From assembly GCF_000019185.1 (NCBI RefSeq), contig NC_010334.1:2480001-2544000 (forward strand): a stretch of 64,000 nucleotides of DNA, given 5' to 3'. The notes below the pieces were generated by a model. It saw nothing but the letters and a program-made list of their open reading frames with translations. It was not told the DNA's origin and ran no database searches. Each line of letters starts with the position of its first letter. The stretch's first letter is position 1. Positions 54,020 to 63,495 of the stretch are shown here, piece after piece. Position numbers and translations under genes: made by a program. Source of the DNA: Shewanella halifaxensis HAW-EB4 (lineage in GTDB: Bacteria > Pseudomonadota > Gammaproteobacteria > Enterobacterales > Shewanellaceae).

Positions 54020-55105
54020 ATGTCTTCATCTCGTTATCACCATTTGACTGTGAGTCATATCATCGAAGAAACTGAAGATTCACGTTCTTTGGTGTTTGAT
54101 TTACCTGAGAGTTTACGTCAAAAGTTTGCATATAAGGCAGGGCAATTCCTTACTTTTAGGATCCCTAAAAACGGCGAGTATTTATTACGCTGCTATTCAT
54201 TATCGAATACGCCAAAAGACTCTTCATTAAAAGTGACCATTAAGCGTGTTCCAAATGGCTTAGTATCAAGCTGGGTAATGGATGAGGTAAAGGTCGGAGA
54301 TAAGATAGAAGTAATGCAACCGGCTGGGATTTTTGTCCCTAAATCCGTTAAGGGAGATATGCTGCTTTGTGCTGGCGGCAGTGGCATTACTCCGGTATTT
54401 TCAATATTGCAAACAGCATTAGCGCAAGGCGAAGGCAATATTCGTTTGATTTATGCTAATCGTGATGAAAAATCAGTTATTTTCAAGGAACAACTGAAGG
54501 CATTAACCTGTGAATATCCAAATCGCCTTGAAGTTATACACTTAATCGATTCAGTATCAGGGATCCCAAATCCGTACTTACTTGCGCGATTAGCCCAGCC
54601 ATTCTCTGGTTTATTAAACTTTGCTGGTGCGTTTATATGTGGTCCTGGGCCTTTCATGGATTCGATGGAAAAAGCACTCGAGTCAATTGATATGTCAGCA
54701 GATAAAATTTACATAGAACGCTTTATTTCGTTACCCAATGAAAAAATTGTTAAAACAGACGAATTGATAGACGAGCAAAGTATTGCAGCCACTGAAGATG
54801 AGCATTTATCACCTGAGTTAGACCAGCGAATAGATGCCCGAGCGATTATTGAGCTAGATGGACAATCACATTCTGTCAACTGGAGCAAAACCGATACTTT
54901 ACTTGAGGCGGCAGAAAAAGCAGGTTTGTCACTTCCACATTCATGTAGGGAAGGGATGTGCGCCTCTTGCATGTGTGAAGTAAAAGAAGGAAACGTAAAA
55001 TTACGTATTAATGATGTACTGAGCGAGCGTGATTTAAAGCAATCTTTAACCCTGAGTTGTCAGGCGGTCCCATTGTCGGAACACATCAGAATTTGTTACA
55101 CCTAA
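54020..55105 (+). CDS. kshB: Ferredoxin reductase of the KshB type
   Basis: Supplies electrons from NAD(P)H to a Rieske oxygenase. The 361-aa product has an FNR-like FAD domain (LRCYSLSN, LLCAGGSGITPVFSIL), a NAD domain (FICGPGPFMD) and a C-terminal plant-type 2Fe-2S domain with CREGMCASCMC ... SCQA. This order matches KshB of mycobacteria. It follows hsaA by 40 nt in one operon; the oxygenase partner is probably the 40157-39063 gene product. Confidence 0.87.
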   Translation: MSSSRYHHLTVSHIIEETEDSRSLVFDLPESLRQKFAYKAGQFLTFRIPKNGEYLLRCYSLSNTPKDSSLKVTIKRVPNGLVSSWVMDEVKVGDKIEVMQPAGIFVPKSVKGDMLLCAGGSGITPVFSILQTALAQGEGNIRLIYANRDEKSVIFKEQLKALTCEYPNRLEVIHLIDSVSGIPNPYLLARLAQPFSGLLNFAGAFICGPGPFMDSMEKALESIDMSADKIYIERFISLPNEKIVKTDELIDEQSIAATEDEHLSPELDQRIDARAIIELDGQSHSVNWSKTDTLLEAAEKAGLSLPHSCREGMCASCMCEVKEGNVKLRINDVLSERDLKQSLTLSCQAVPLSEHIRICYT

Positions 55106-55108
55106 CAC

Positions 55109-55146
55109 AAATTAACGGGCGTTGTTGTAAAATCGCCCGTTAATTT
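55109..55146 (+). terminator. Terminator after kshB
   Basis: A 13-bp stem AAATTAACGGGCG/CGCCCGTTAATTT. Confidence 0.8.
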
Positions 55147-55581
55147 GCGCTAATGCACTTTTATCAAGTTAAACAAAAATCGCTTAGTAAAGGCGGTTAA
55201 TACTCTTTTTACCTAATGAGCGACAAATACTAGACTAAAGTCTCGAATTTATAAGCGCTTAGCGCAAAGGTGCGCCTCGTAGAGTTTAATGTCGTAGTCA
55301 GATTATTTAGTAAAATAATCACACGTAAAACATCCCTAAAGTCCATTTTTTCACCTCTTCACAATTGACGCTGTCAAGTTCAGTTGACGCTGAGCTACCG
55401 ACTGAAATTAACAATTTTATAACTATTTGTTATCAATAATGGCAATGGGTTATGTTTGTAGTCTCAACGGACGATGGCGTAAAACTCAGCCTTTTTTACT
55501 CTGATTAATACCTAACAAACCGTGATATGCGGTTTAGCTTGGCGCAATTTATGGCCAGCGGCATCATCTAAGGAGATTAAG
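55147..55581. other. Promoter region of the 55582-60504 operon
   Basis: About 435 bp, no gene. It holds motif copy 8 and a short palindrome AGACTAAAGTCT at about 55232. Confidence 0.6.
55459..55476 (-). promoter_or_regulatory. Cluster motif copy 8
   Basis: On the minus strand CATCGTCC-GTTG-AGACTA; 105 bp before the SDR start. Confidence 0.6.
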
Positions 55582-56370
55582 ATGCAGTCAAATAGTATTA
55601 ATCGTGCTCGCCTTCAAGGAAAAGTCGCATTTATTACGGGGGCGGGAAGTGGTATTGGCGCAGCAACAGCTGTTCGCTTAGCTGCTGAGGGGGCGAAGGT
55701 TATGATCTGTGGTAGAAATCAGCAGCCATTAGATCTTGTTGTTGAACAGATAAAGCAAGATGGTGGAGTGGCTCAGGCTGTGATTGCTGACGTGTCGAAT
55801 GAATTTGAACTCGTATCAGCGATTGAGCGATGTGCTTGCGAATATGGCTCATTGGACATTATGGTCAATAATGCGATGGCATTTACTTGGGGCAGTATCG
55901 AAGAGATGGACACCCCATCTTGGCATGCAAATTTTAAGACATCAGTAGACGGTACCTTTTGGGGAACAAAGGCTGCGATGAAATTAATGAAACAAAATGG
56001 CGGTAGTATTATCAACCTATCATCTATTTGTGGAGAACTTGGAACAGCATGGATGTCAGGTTATAGCGCAGCTAAAGCGGCTGTCACTAATTTTTCCAGA
56101 GCAGCAGCGGCTGAAGGTGCGGCTAGTCGTATTCGTGTCAATACCGTGATCCCTGCTGTAGTAGAAACACCCGCGACAGAGGGCATGTTATCAGACCCCG
56201 CTACTCGTAAAAGCACCGAGCGATTAATACCCATGGGGAGAGTCGGACAACCCGATGAGTTAGCGTCAGTGATCGCGTTTTTGGCGAGTGATGATGCTTC
56301 ATATGTTACAGGCGTGAGCTTACCCGTTGATGGTGGTCGCTCGGCAGTACTCGTAACGGCCTTGGATTGA
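55582..56370 (+). CDS. SDR, probable hydroxysteroid dehydrogenase
   Basis: A 262-aa SDR with TGAGSGIGAATAVRLA, NNAMAF in place of NNAG, and catalytic YSAAKAA. The cofactor motif and length are normal for 7- or 17-type hydroxysteroid dehydrogenases but position specificity is not readable. AAGGAG lies 7 nt before ATG 55582. First gene of a plus operon with the OYE-like and ETF genes. Confidence 0.83.
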   Translation: MQSNSINRARLQGKVAFITGAGSGIGAATAVRLAAEGAKVMICGRNQQPLDLVVEQIKQDGGVAQAVIADVSNEFELVSAIERCACEYGSLDIMVNNAMAFTWGSIEEMDTPSWHANFKTSVDGTFWGTKAAMKLMKQNGGSIINLSSICGELGTAWMSGYSAAKAAVTNFSRAAAAEGAASRIRVNTVIPAVVETPATEGMLSDPATRKSTERLIPMGRVGQPDELASVIAFLASDDASYVTGVSLPVDGGRSAVLVTALD

Positions 56371-56377
56371 GGTAGCA

Positions 56378-57481
56378 ATGATAAATAACCAATGTATACA
56401 AGCCAAACAAAAATTACTTAGCCCATTGAAGCTAGGTGAGATAATCCTCAATAATCGCGTTGTTATGGCGCCAATGACTCGAAATCGAGCTAACAGTGAC
56501 GGTACACCCACTCAAAGTATGGTTCAACATTATGCGGATAGAGCATCTGCGGGGTTAATTGTTGCTGAAGGGACCTGGCCTAGCCATTCTGGCCAAGCAT
56601 ATAGTAGGCAGCCAGGTATTGAGACCAAAGCGCATTGTCAGGCGTGGCGCCATGTCACTGATGCTGTGCATGCTAAAGGTGGCAAAATCGTGTTGCAAAT
56701 AATGCACAGTGGACGGATTGGCAGTAAGCACATAAAAGGTGAAGCGGTTAACAGTGTCGCGCCTTCTGCAATACAAGCCGCAGGACAAGTTTATACCGAC
56801 AGCGCAGGCATGCAAGACTTTGATATGCCGCTAGCCCTCAGCTCTGTTCAGATTGCAAAAGTTATAGCTGAGCATCGACAAGCTGCAATCAATGCCATTG
56901 AGGCGGGTTTTGATGGAGTAGAACTTCACTGCACTAGCGGTTATTTACCCATGCAGTTTCTATGTTCCGGAACGAACCAGCGTACTGATAAATATGGCGG
57001 TAGTAGCGATAAACGTGCAAGTTTTGCTTACGAATGTTTATTAAGTATGAGTGATGCCATAGGCGCAGGGCGTGTTGGCTTAAGAATTAATCCGGGAAAT
57101 AGCTTTAACGATTGTTCTGATGACGATCCAGCACAAAGCCATATCAGTTTACTAAAGCAAGTTAAAAGCTTAAACCTTGCGTATTTACATGTGATGAAAT
57201 CACCGTTAACTGACATTGATGCATTTGCGCTAGCGCGTGAGCATTTTAACGGACCGCTAATTTTAAACGACGGCTTTGAACCTAGCAGTGCTGCACAAGC
57301 GGTACAAGATGAGCAAGGTCAAGCGGTGTCTTTTGCCAGACATTTTATTGCCAACCCTGATTTAGTTTACCGAATTAATGATGACCTACCGTTATCAAAA
57401 TTTGATCGGAAAAGCTTATATACCGCGGGAGATGCAGGCTACAACGATTATCAATCTCATCAAATAATAACCACTAGTTAA
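56378..57481 (+). CDS. Old yellow enzyme-type reductase with altered active-site Asn
   Basis: A 367-aa FMN TIM-barrel oxidoreductase: LSPLKLGEIILNNRVVMAPMTRNRA at the start, ELHCTSGYLPMQFL around the active site, and HFIANPDLVYRI near the end. His184 is kept but the usual Asn three residues later is Ser187 (canonical HxANGYL), so the substrate carbonyl is held differently. It probably reduces a carbon-carbon double bond of a steroid ring or side chain. It starts 7 nt after the SDR. Confidence 0.82.
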   Translation: MINNQCIQAKQKLLSPLKLGEIILNNRVVMAPMTRNRANSDGTPTQSMVQHYADRASAGLIVAEGTWPSHSGQAYSRQPGIETKAHCQAWRHVTDAVHAKGGKIVLQIMHSGRIGSKHIKGEAVNSVAPSAIQAAGQVYTDSAGMQDFDMPLALSSVQIAKVIAEHRQAAINAIEAGFDGVELHCTSGYLPMQFLCSGTNQRTDKYGGSSDKRASFAYECLLSMSDAIGAGRVGLRINPGNSFNDCSDDDPAQSHISLLKQVKSLNLAYLHVMKSPLTDIDAFALAREHFNGPLILNDGFEPSSAAQAVQDEQGQAVSFARHFIANPDLVYRINDDLPLSKFDRKSLYTAGDAGYNDYQSHQIITTS

Positions 57482-57506
57482 AAGCAACATATTAAAGGAA
57501 TAAATA

Positions 57507-58256
57507 ATGAAAATACTGGTACCTATAAAACGAGTGGTCGATCATAACGTAAAAGTTCGTATCAAATCTGATGGCAGTGGTGTTGACTTTAATAACGTCA
57601 AAATGTCAATCAATCCATTTGATGAAATTGCGATTGAAGAAGCGGTACGTCTTAAGGAAGCTGGTATTGCTACAGAAGTAATAGCGGTGAGCTGTGGGGC
57701 AAAAGTTTGCCAAGAAACCTTACGTACTGCTTTGGCCGTTGGTGCTGATCGTGCAATTCAGGTCGATACTGATGCCGAATTAGAACCTTTGGCTGTCGCA
57801 AAAACACTAAAAGAAATTGTAAAGCGGGAAGCCCCTCAGCTGGTTATTTGTGGCAAACAAGCAATCGATGACGATTGTAATCAAACAGGGCAGATGTTGT
57901 CTGCTTTATTAGGTTGGTCACAAGGTACTTTCGCTTCAGAGCTTAAAGTAGATGGTAATGAGCTAGCTGTGACTCGAGAGATCGATGGCGGGCTTGAAAC
58001 TATCGCGCTTGGTTTGCCTGCAGTTGTTAGCTGTGACCTTCGATTAAACCAACCTCGATACGCATCACTACCTAATATCATGAAGGCTAAGCGTAAGCCA
58101 TTAGAAGTTATTGAAATTAGTGAACTTAATGTAAATATTACACCACGGATTAAAGCCATAAAATATACCCTCCCGGCGTCACGCAGCGCAGGCGTTATGG
58201 TCGATGACGTTGCAGAGTTACTGAGTAAATTGCGTGAAGAAGCGCGAGTATTATAA
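57507..58256 (+). CDS. etfB: Electron transfer flavoprotein beta subunit
   Basis: A 249-aa EtfB (MKILVPIKRVVDHNVKVRIK, AVGADRAIQVD, KQAIDDDCNQTGQM). It takes electrons from acyl-CoA dehydrogenases. AAAGGAA precedes ATG 57507. It forms a pair with etfA, and here lies in the steroid operon, serving the acyl-CoA dehydrogenase genes. Confidence 0.93.
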   Translation: MKILVPIKRVVDHNVKVRIKSDGSGVDFNNVKMSINPFDEIAIEEAVRLKEAGIATEVIAVSCGAKVCQETLRTALAVGADRAIQVDTDAELEPLAVAKTLKEIVKREAPQLVICGKQAIDDDCNQTGQMLSALLGWSQGTFASELKVDGNELAVTREIDGGLETIALGLPAVVSCDLRLNQPRYASLPNIMKAKRKPLEVIEISELNVNITPRIKAIKYTLPASRSAGVMVDDVAELLSKLREEARVL

Positions 58257-58268
58257 GGAGATACTTAA

Positions 58269-59222
58269 ATGAAAATGTTAGTTATAGCTGAACACGATAA
58301 TACTCGAATAGCGGACGTGACATTCAATGCCATACAAGCTGCAGCGCAACTTGCAACGTATTCAGCAGATGTGAAAATTGAACTATTAATAGCTGGAGCT
58401 GATTGCCAAACTGTCGCTGACGAAGCTGCAACGTTAAGCCACGTAGATACAGTGCGTTGTGTAGAGGCTGCTCATTATGGTGCAGGTTTAGCTGAAAACC
58501 TAGCGAGTCTAGTTGTTGAGCTTACTGCTAAATACCAATACCAGGCAGTGATTGCAGCAAGTAGTAGTTTTGGTAAGAATGTTACTCCACGTGTAGCTGC
58601 GTTATTGGATGTTGCTCAAGTATCTGATGTTACTGCAATTAATGGTTTCGGTGATTATACAAGGCCAATTTATGCCGGTAATATCATGTTAAATTGCGAA
58701 TCAAGTGATCCAATTCAGGTATTGACGATTAGACCAACGGCTTTTGATAAAGTCACAACGGGTGGTAACGCTGAATGTATCCATGAGAACTCGTCACAAG
58801 ATCTTGGTTTATCGAGATTAATCAGTCGTGAATTGTCTGAATCAGACAGACCAGAGCTTGGTGCGGCAAATATTATTATTTCTGGAGGCCGTGGCCTAGG
58901 TAGTGGTGATAACTACAAACAAATCCTTGAACCATTGGCTGATAAACTTGGGGCGGCTTTGGGGGCCTCTCGAGCTGCAGTTGATGCAGGATATGTACCT
59001 AATGATTATCAAGTAGGGCAAACCGGTAAGATTGTTGCACCAGAATTATATATTGCGGTCGGTATTTCTGGTGCGATTCAGCATCTTGCGGGTATGAGTG
59101 ATTCACAGGTGATCGTTGCAATTAATAAGGATCCTGATGCTCCCATTTTTCAGATTGCTGATTATGGCTTGGTTGGAGATCTGTTCACCGCAATTCCAGA
59201 GTTAACTAACGCATTAACGTAA
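58269..59222 (+). CDS. etfA: Electron transfer flavoprotein alpha subunit
   Basis: A 317-aa EtfA with the C-terminal FAD-binding block ISGGRGLGSGDNYKQILEPLADKLGAALGASRAAVDAG and GQTGKIVAPELYIAVGISGAIQHLAGM. AAGGAGA precedes ATG 58269, 12 nt after etfB. It passes electrons to ETF-ubiquinone oxidoreductase. Confidence 0.93.
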   Translation: MKMLVIAEHDNTRIADVTFNAIQAAAQLATYSADVKIELLIAGADCQTVADEAATLSHVDTVRCVEAAHYGAGLAENLASLVVELTAKYQYQAVIAASSSFGKNVTPRVAALLDVAQVSDVTAINGFGDYTRPIYAGNIMLNCESSDPIQVLTIRPTAFDKVTTGGNAECIHENSSQDLGLSRLISRELSESDRPELGAANIIISGGRGLGSGDNYKQILEPLADKLGAALGASRAAVDAGYVPNDYQVGQTGKIVAPELYIAVGISGAIQHLAGMSDSQVIVAINKDPDAPIFQIADYGLVGDLFTAIPELTNALT

Positions 59223-59234
59223 GATTAATGTTAT

Positions 59235-59264
59235 CCGTATAGGTTGGTACAACAGCCTATACGG
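59235..59264 (+). repeat. Hairpin between etfA and the LuxR-type gene
   Basis: CCGTATAGG and CCTATACGG around a 12-nt loop, without a T run; may weaken transcription into the regulator gene. Confidence 0.6.
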
Positions 59265-59310
59265 AACCAATTTAAAATAACTAAAATTAAAAAATTAATT
59301 GGAGGGTATT

Positions 59311-60504
59311 TTGCCGAATATTAACCTAGATATTGAATTCTATAACGACCTAGTTGAGTCCATTTATGAGGCTGCACAGAATAAATCCAGTTGGTCTGAG
59401 CCGCTGGAGGAATTGAGAAAGTTATTCAGTGCTAATTACGTCACCTTAATACTCAAACAACCCTTACCAGATGATGAGACTGGTGTTGGGATCATGATAG
59501 CGGTTGGCGGGGATTTAGATGATGACAGTAATATCCAATACTTGCCTTACGGGCATACTTTAACGCCCTTTAATGATCAAGAGCCGAATAAGATTGTCAC
59601 GGTTGATGATTTGATGGACGAACAACAGTGGATAGATAGTTCGTATCGACGCCATTGGTGTATGCACAATGATGTTTATCATGTGATGGCCGTTGATATC
59701 TCAATACCTGATGTTGGTAATCTTCCCTTTAGGATCACCCGTGGTGAAACAGATCCCGCTTTTAGTATAGAAGATAAAGCATTATGTCAGTTCTTTGTTT
59801 CTCACCTTAGACGTGCGTTAGAGATCCACCTTCAACTTAATCGCAGTGAATCATTGGGCTCAATGTACTCACAGGCTATTGGCCGATTATCGATCGCCAC
59901 TATTAAAATTGATGAGCAAGGAAAAGTATTAGATCAGAATATTTTTGCACGAGAAATTATTGAGGCAGGTGATGGCCTACGGATAGTGTGTGGCAAATTG
60001 ACAGCGACTTCGAGTAGCGATAACCGAGAATTAAAACATTTAGTAAAAGGGGCTTTTGAACGAGCACGTAATAATCGCAAAAATATTCTGCCCGAAGCTA
60101 TGTCAGTAAGTCGACCATCTTGTGAAGTTAACTTAGGTATTGTGGTTGAAGTAATCCCTGGGCTCGATTGGGCTGAGGGTAAGGGGCAAGCACAGGCTAT
60201 TATCTATATAAGAGATTCCGTGAGTAAATCTCAGGCAAGTAGTGATATGGCAAAAAAGCTTTTTGGTCTTACACCAGCCGAAACAGCACTATCATTGCAA
60301 TTAACTAATGGTTTGTCATTAGAGGAAGCTTCAGAAGCTCTCAATATACGTCGCAATACCGCCAGAGCACACTTACGAGCAATTTTTTCTAAAACAGGCG
60401 TACGCCGCCAAACCGAGCTGGTACGAATATTTCTCAATAGTGTTGCTGCGCTGGGATATAGCCACCGGGAGGCAAAAACAACAGAGCACACTAATGAAGA
60501 GTAA
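59311..60504 (+). CDS. LuxR-type transcriptional regulator, TesR-like
   Basis: A 397-aa regulator. The C-terminal LuxR/GerE helix-turn-helix is at about residues 320-385 (LTPAETALSLQLTNGLSLEEASEALNIRRNTARAHLRAIFSKTG); the N-terminal 300 residues are a sensor domain without a phospho-acceptor. TesR, the activator of testosterone genes in Comamonas, is also a LuxR-family protein of about 390 aa. TTG 59311 is preferred over TTG 59299 because GGAGGG lies just before it. It follows etfBA and is the only regulator in the cluster, so it is the best candidate to bind the CATCGTCC motif. Confidence 0.8.
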   Translation: MPNINLDIEFYNDLVESIYEAAQNKSSWSEPLEELRKLFSANYVTLILKQPLPDDETGVGIMIAVGGDLDDDSNIQYLPYGHTLTPFNDQEPNKIVTVDDLMDEQQWIDSSYRRHWCMHNDVYHVMAVDISIPDVGNLPFRITRGETDPAFSIEDKALCQFFVSHLRRALEIHLQLNRSESLGSMYSQAIGRLSIATIKIDEQGKVLDQNIFAREIIEAGDGLRIVCGKLTATSSSDNRELKHLVKGAFERARNNRKNILPEAMSVSRPSCEVNLGIVVEVIPGLDWAEGKGQAQAIIYIRDSVSKSQASSDMAKKLFGLTPAETALSLQLTNGLSLEEASEALNIRRNTARAHLRAIFSKTGVRRQTELVRIFLNSVAALGYSHREAKTTEHTNEE

Positions 60505-60543
60505 TATGTTTGAGCTAATGACTCATATTCGTTCAGTTGCACA

Positions 60544-60570
60544 TAACGGCGTTCTTTATAAGCGCCGTTA
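60544..60570. terminator. Hairpin between convergent genes
   Basis: TAACGGCG and CGCCGTTA around an 11-nt loop; no clear T run, so termination is only likely. Confidence 0.5.
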
Positions 60571-60575
60571 CGACA

Positions 60576-61358
60576 TTATTGCCCGGTAAATATCGCTCGT
60601 CTTTTTTCAAGAAAAGCCACCATCCCTTCGCGTTGATCTTGAGAGGCAAACAGTAACGCATTGGCCTTGCGCTCAAGAGCCATGGCAGCGGGGAGTGATG
60701 CGTCCATACCAGCAAGTATGACTTCCTTTATTTGTTCAGCAGCTAAAGGAGGCATACGAGCGATACGTCTAGCATTGCTTAAGGCTTGTTCTAAAACATT
60801 ATTATCGGAGCACACCTCACTGACTAACCCGGCTGTAAATGCTTCTTGCGCAGTAATAGGGCGTCCAGTTAGCGCCATTTGCATAGCTTTTGCTTTACCT
60901 ATCGCACGCACTAATCGCTGGGTCCCACCTATCCCGGGCATGATCCCAATAGCGATTTCAGGTTGGCAAAACGCCGCACTTTCGCCCGCCACGATAATGT
61001 CAGCTAACATCGCCAGTTCGCAGCCACCACCATAGGCATAGCCACAAACCGCTGCAATAACAGGCTTTGGGCATTGCTCAATTGGCGCCCATAATCTTTC
61101 GGTATGCCGTTGGTATATATCAATTGGACTGGCTTCAATAAGACTGGTTATATCACCACCTGCAGCAAAAACGTTATCACCACCGGTCAGTACGATACAG
61201 CGGACAGTATTATCATTAGACAATGAACTAAAGTGATCAGACAAACACTGCTGTAGCTCAAGACTTAACGCATTCGTCGCAGCAGGTCGATTAAGTGTCA
61301 ATAGTGCTACGCCTTCCTCCGGCCTTTCTAGTAGCACTGTTTCTTGTTGCTTATCCAA
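60576..61358 (-). CDS. Enoyl-CoA hydratase/isomerase (crotonase) family
   Basis: A 260-aa crotonase: GGDNVFAAGGDIT forms the oxyanion hole, PEIAIGIMPGIGGTQRLVRAIG holds a catalytic Glu region typical of hydratases. It may hydrate an enoyl-CoA in side-chain or HIP degradation. TTG 61358 is chosen since GAGGAG lies 7 nt upstream; an ATG start at 61391 is also open. Divergent from the next SDR, with motif copy 9 between them. Confidence 0.86.
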   Translation of the reverse strand: MDKQQETVLLERPEEGVALLTLNRPAATNALSLELQQCLSDHFSSLSNDNTVRCIVLTGGDNVFAAGGDITSLIEASPIDIYQRHTERLWAPIEQCPKPVIAAVCGYAYGGGCELAMLADIIVAGESAAFCQPEIAIGIMPGIGGTQRLVRAIGKAKAMQMALTGRPITAQEAFTAGLVSEVCSDNNVLEQALSNARRIARMPPLAAEQIKEVILAGMDASLPAAMALERKANALLFASQDQREGMVAFLEKRRAIFTGQ

Positions 61359-61482
61359 CTTGAATCTCCTCAATACGGTGTCGTACAGCAATATTTTTTA
61401 ACCGAAGCGACGGTTAAAAAATAGCCACAAATTGATGTGGATTTATATTGATAGCCACTTTCTCCTTTAGCGCTACATTCGA

Positions 61483-61500
61483 CATCGTCCATTTAGACGA
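61483..61500 (+). promoter_or_regulatory. Cluster motif copy 9
   Basis: CATCGTCC-ATTT-AGACGA; 104 bp before the SDR start at 61605 and 124 bp before the enoyl-CoA hydratase start on the other strand. Confidence 0.65.
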
Positions 61501-61604
61501 AGCTAACTTTGCCTAGCTAATGATATTTATATAAGCCTCGGAAAACGGCGGGTAAATTTTAATTTAGGTCGTTACAAATATTACTAATGTAAAAGGGTAA
61601 AGTA

Positions 61605-62375
61605 ATGCAGATTGATTACCAGAATAAAGTGGTATTGGTGACAGGAGGTACTAAAGGCATCGGTGCGGGGATTGCGACAGAGTTTCTTGCTGCTGGAGCC
61701 AAAGTCATTGTTTGTGGGCGAAGTGAGCCACAAACACTTCCGCGAGATGGCAACAATATTGCGCAGTTTATTTATGCTGATCTTAAGAAACAAGAGGATA
61801 TTGAAACCTTATTTGACATCATTGCTACAGAATACCCCCGCCTTGATGTGGTCATTAATAACGCTGGAGGAAGTCCTTTTGCTCTGGCCGACAAGGCGTC
61901 TCCTCGATTTCATGAAAGCATTCTTCGACTCAATCTTATTGCTCCTTTAAATGTTGCTCAACAAGCTAACTTGGTCATGCAAAATCAAGAGTCTGGCGGC
62001 TCGATTGTCTTTATCGGCAGTATTAGCGCGCTTCGCGCCTCTCCAGGAACCGCCGCTTATGGGGCGGCAAAAGCCGCTATTTTATCTTTAGTTCAGTCTC
62101 TTGCAGTGGAATGGGCACCAAAAGTTAAGGTAATGGCTGTGAGCCCTGGCCTGGTTAAAACTGAGCAATCACACCTTCACTACGGTGATGATGAGGGAAT
62201 AGCGGCTGTGGCTGAAACGATACCCGCTGGTCGATTAGCGGATCCAGCTGATATAGGCAAGGCCTGTTTATTTTTAGCCTCAGAAAGCGGTGTTTATGCT
62301 AGTGGTTGTAACTTATTACTTAACGGAGGCGGCGAGAAGCCTGCGTTTTTAATGGCTTCTAAAAATACTAAATAG
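61605..62375 (+). CDS. SDR oxidoreductase
   Basis: A 256-aa SDR with TGGTKGIGAGIATEF, NNAGGSPFA, GSISALRASPG and catalytic YGAAKAA. Its position before the ChsH2-like and acyl-CoA dehydrogenase genes suggests a 3-hydroxyacyl-CoA or ring hydroxyl dehydrogenation in the side-chain or HIP part of the pathway. It heads a plus operon continuing past the right edge. Confidence 0.83.
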   Translation: MQIDYQNKVVLVTGGTKGIGAGIATEFLAAGAKVIVCGRSEPQTLPRDGNNIAQFIYADLKKQEDIETLFDIIATEYPRLDVVINNAGGSPFALADKASPRFHESILRLNLIAPLNVAQQANLVMQNQESGGSIVFIGSISALRASPGTAAYGAAKAAILSLVQSLAVEWAPKVKVMAVSPGLVKTEQSHLHYGDDEGIAAVAETIPAGRLADPADIGKACLFLASESGVYASGCNLLLNGGGEKPAFLMASKNTK

Positions 62376-62499
62376 TTAATTTTTAACATTAACTAAATGC
62401 TTTGTATGAGCTTAATTGATAGTGAATATACACCAGTTCAACAACATTATTTAAAAGCATTGAGTACGTAGATACTCAAGAACAGCAGGAGGATTGACA

Positions 62500-63483
62500 T
62501 TGGCTGATTATCCTTGGATGACCCAAATACGCAAATTAGTAGGCACAGAGTATGACCGTATATACGCATGGGATGCGATAAACCCTGCGATGGTAAGGCA
62601 GTGGTGCGAAGTAATGGGAATTGATAACCCTCTTTACACGGATGAAGAGTATGCATTACGAACTGAGTTTGAAGGTATTGTTGCACCTCCATCAATGTTA
62701 CAGAGTTGGTGTCTAGCAGGATTTAATGATGTATGTGCACCAGGTTCTTCAGAAGAAAACCCTTATGGGGTACTAAGACTATTAGAAGCACAAGGCTACC
62801 CAGCTGTAGTTGCAGTTAATTCGGATCTTGATTTCAAACGATATTTGAAAATGGGCGAGAAGCTTTGTTACACCACAAAGTTAGACTCAATTAGTGAAGA
62901 AAAAACCACAGGTCTTGGTGTTGGTTACTTTGTCACTTTTATCATGACCTACTTGTCAACTCACCCAAATGGCGAAGAAGAGTTGGTCGGTACTTTGTTG
63001 TTTAGAGTGTTTAAGTTTAAACCAGCAGTTCGAGCCAAATCTAATCTTGAAGAAAACGCAGAATCAAAACCTGCAGCAATGGTTTATAAGCGACCAAAGC
63101 CAGGGATCAGTGACGATAACCGATTCTTCTGGGATGGCTGCAATGAACATGAACTACGGATCCAGCATTGCACTGCATGCGACAAATTACAGCATCCGCC
63201 AGCACCAATATGTATGCATTGCCAATCCTTCGAGCTAGACCATAAGGTCGTTAGCGGTAAAGGTGAAATCTTCTCTTTTGTGGTGATGCATTATCCTGAG
63301 GTACCGCCATTTGAGCATCCAAATCCAATTGGACTTATCGAATTAGATGAGGGCGTCAGGCTGACAGCAGGTCTAGTGGGTCTTGAGCCTGAAGAGGTCG
63401 TTATTGGTCAAAAGGTAGAGGTAGAGTTTACCACTTACGACGGTGATTTAACCCTACCTATGTTTAAACTGGTAACCGAATAA
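62500..63483 (+). CDS. MaoC-like hydratase fused to DUF35 OB-fold domain (ChsH2-like)
   Basis: ChsH2, with ChsH1, hydrates the unsaturated C3 side-chain CoA ester and binds the aldolase Ltp2 through its DUF35 domain. The 327-aa product has an N-terminal MaoC-type hot-dog domain (about 1-180) and a C-terminal zinc ribbon/OB-fold: CTACDKLQHPPAPICMHC then KGEIFSFVVMHYPEVPPF. No ChsH1-like gene precedes it, so its partner must be elsewhere. TTG 62500 is used: AGGAGG lies 7 nt upstream, too close to TTG 62494. Confidence 0.83.
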   Translation: MADYPWMTQIRKLVGTEYDRIYAWDAINPAMVRQWCEVMGIDNPLYTDEEYALRTEFEGIVAPPSMLQSWCLAGFNDVCAPGSSEENPYGVLRLLEAQGYPAVVAVNSDLDFKRYLKMGEKLCYTTKLDSISEEKTTGLGVGYFVTFIMTYLSTHPNGEEELVGTLLFRVFKFKPAVRAKSNLEENAESKPAAMVYKRPKPGISDDNRFFWDGCNEHELRIQHCTACDKLQHPPAPICMHCQSFELDHKVVSGKGEIFSFVVMHYPEVPPFEHPNPIGLIELDEGVRLTAGLVGLEPEEVVIGQKVEVEFTTYDGDLTLPMFKLVTE

Positions 63484-63495
63484 AGGAGGTAGGTT

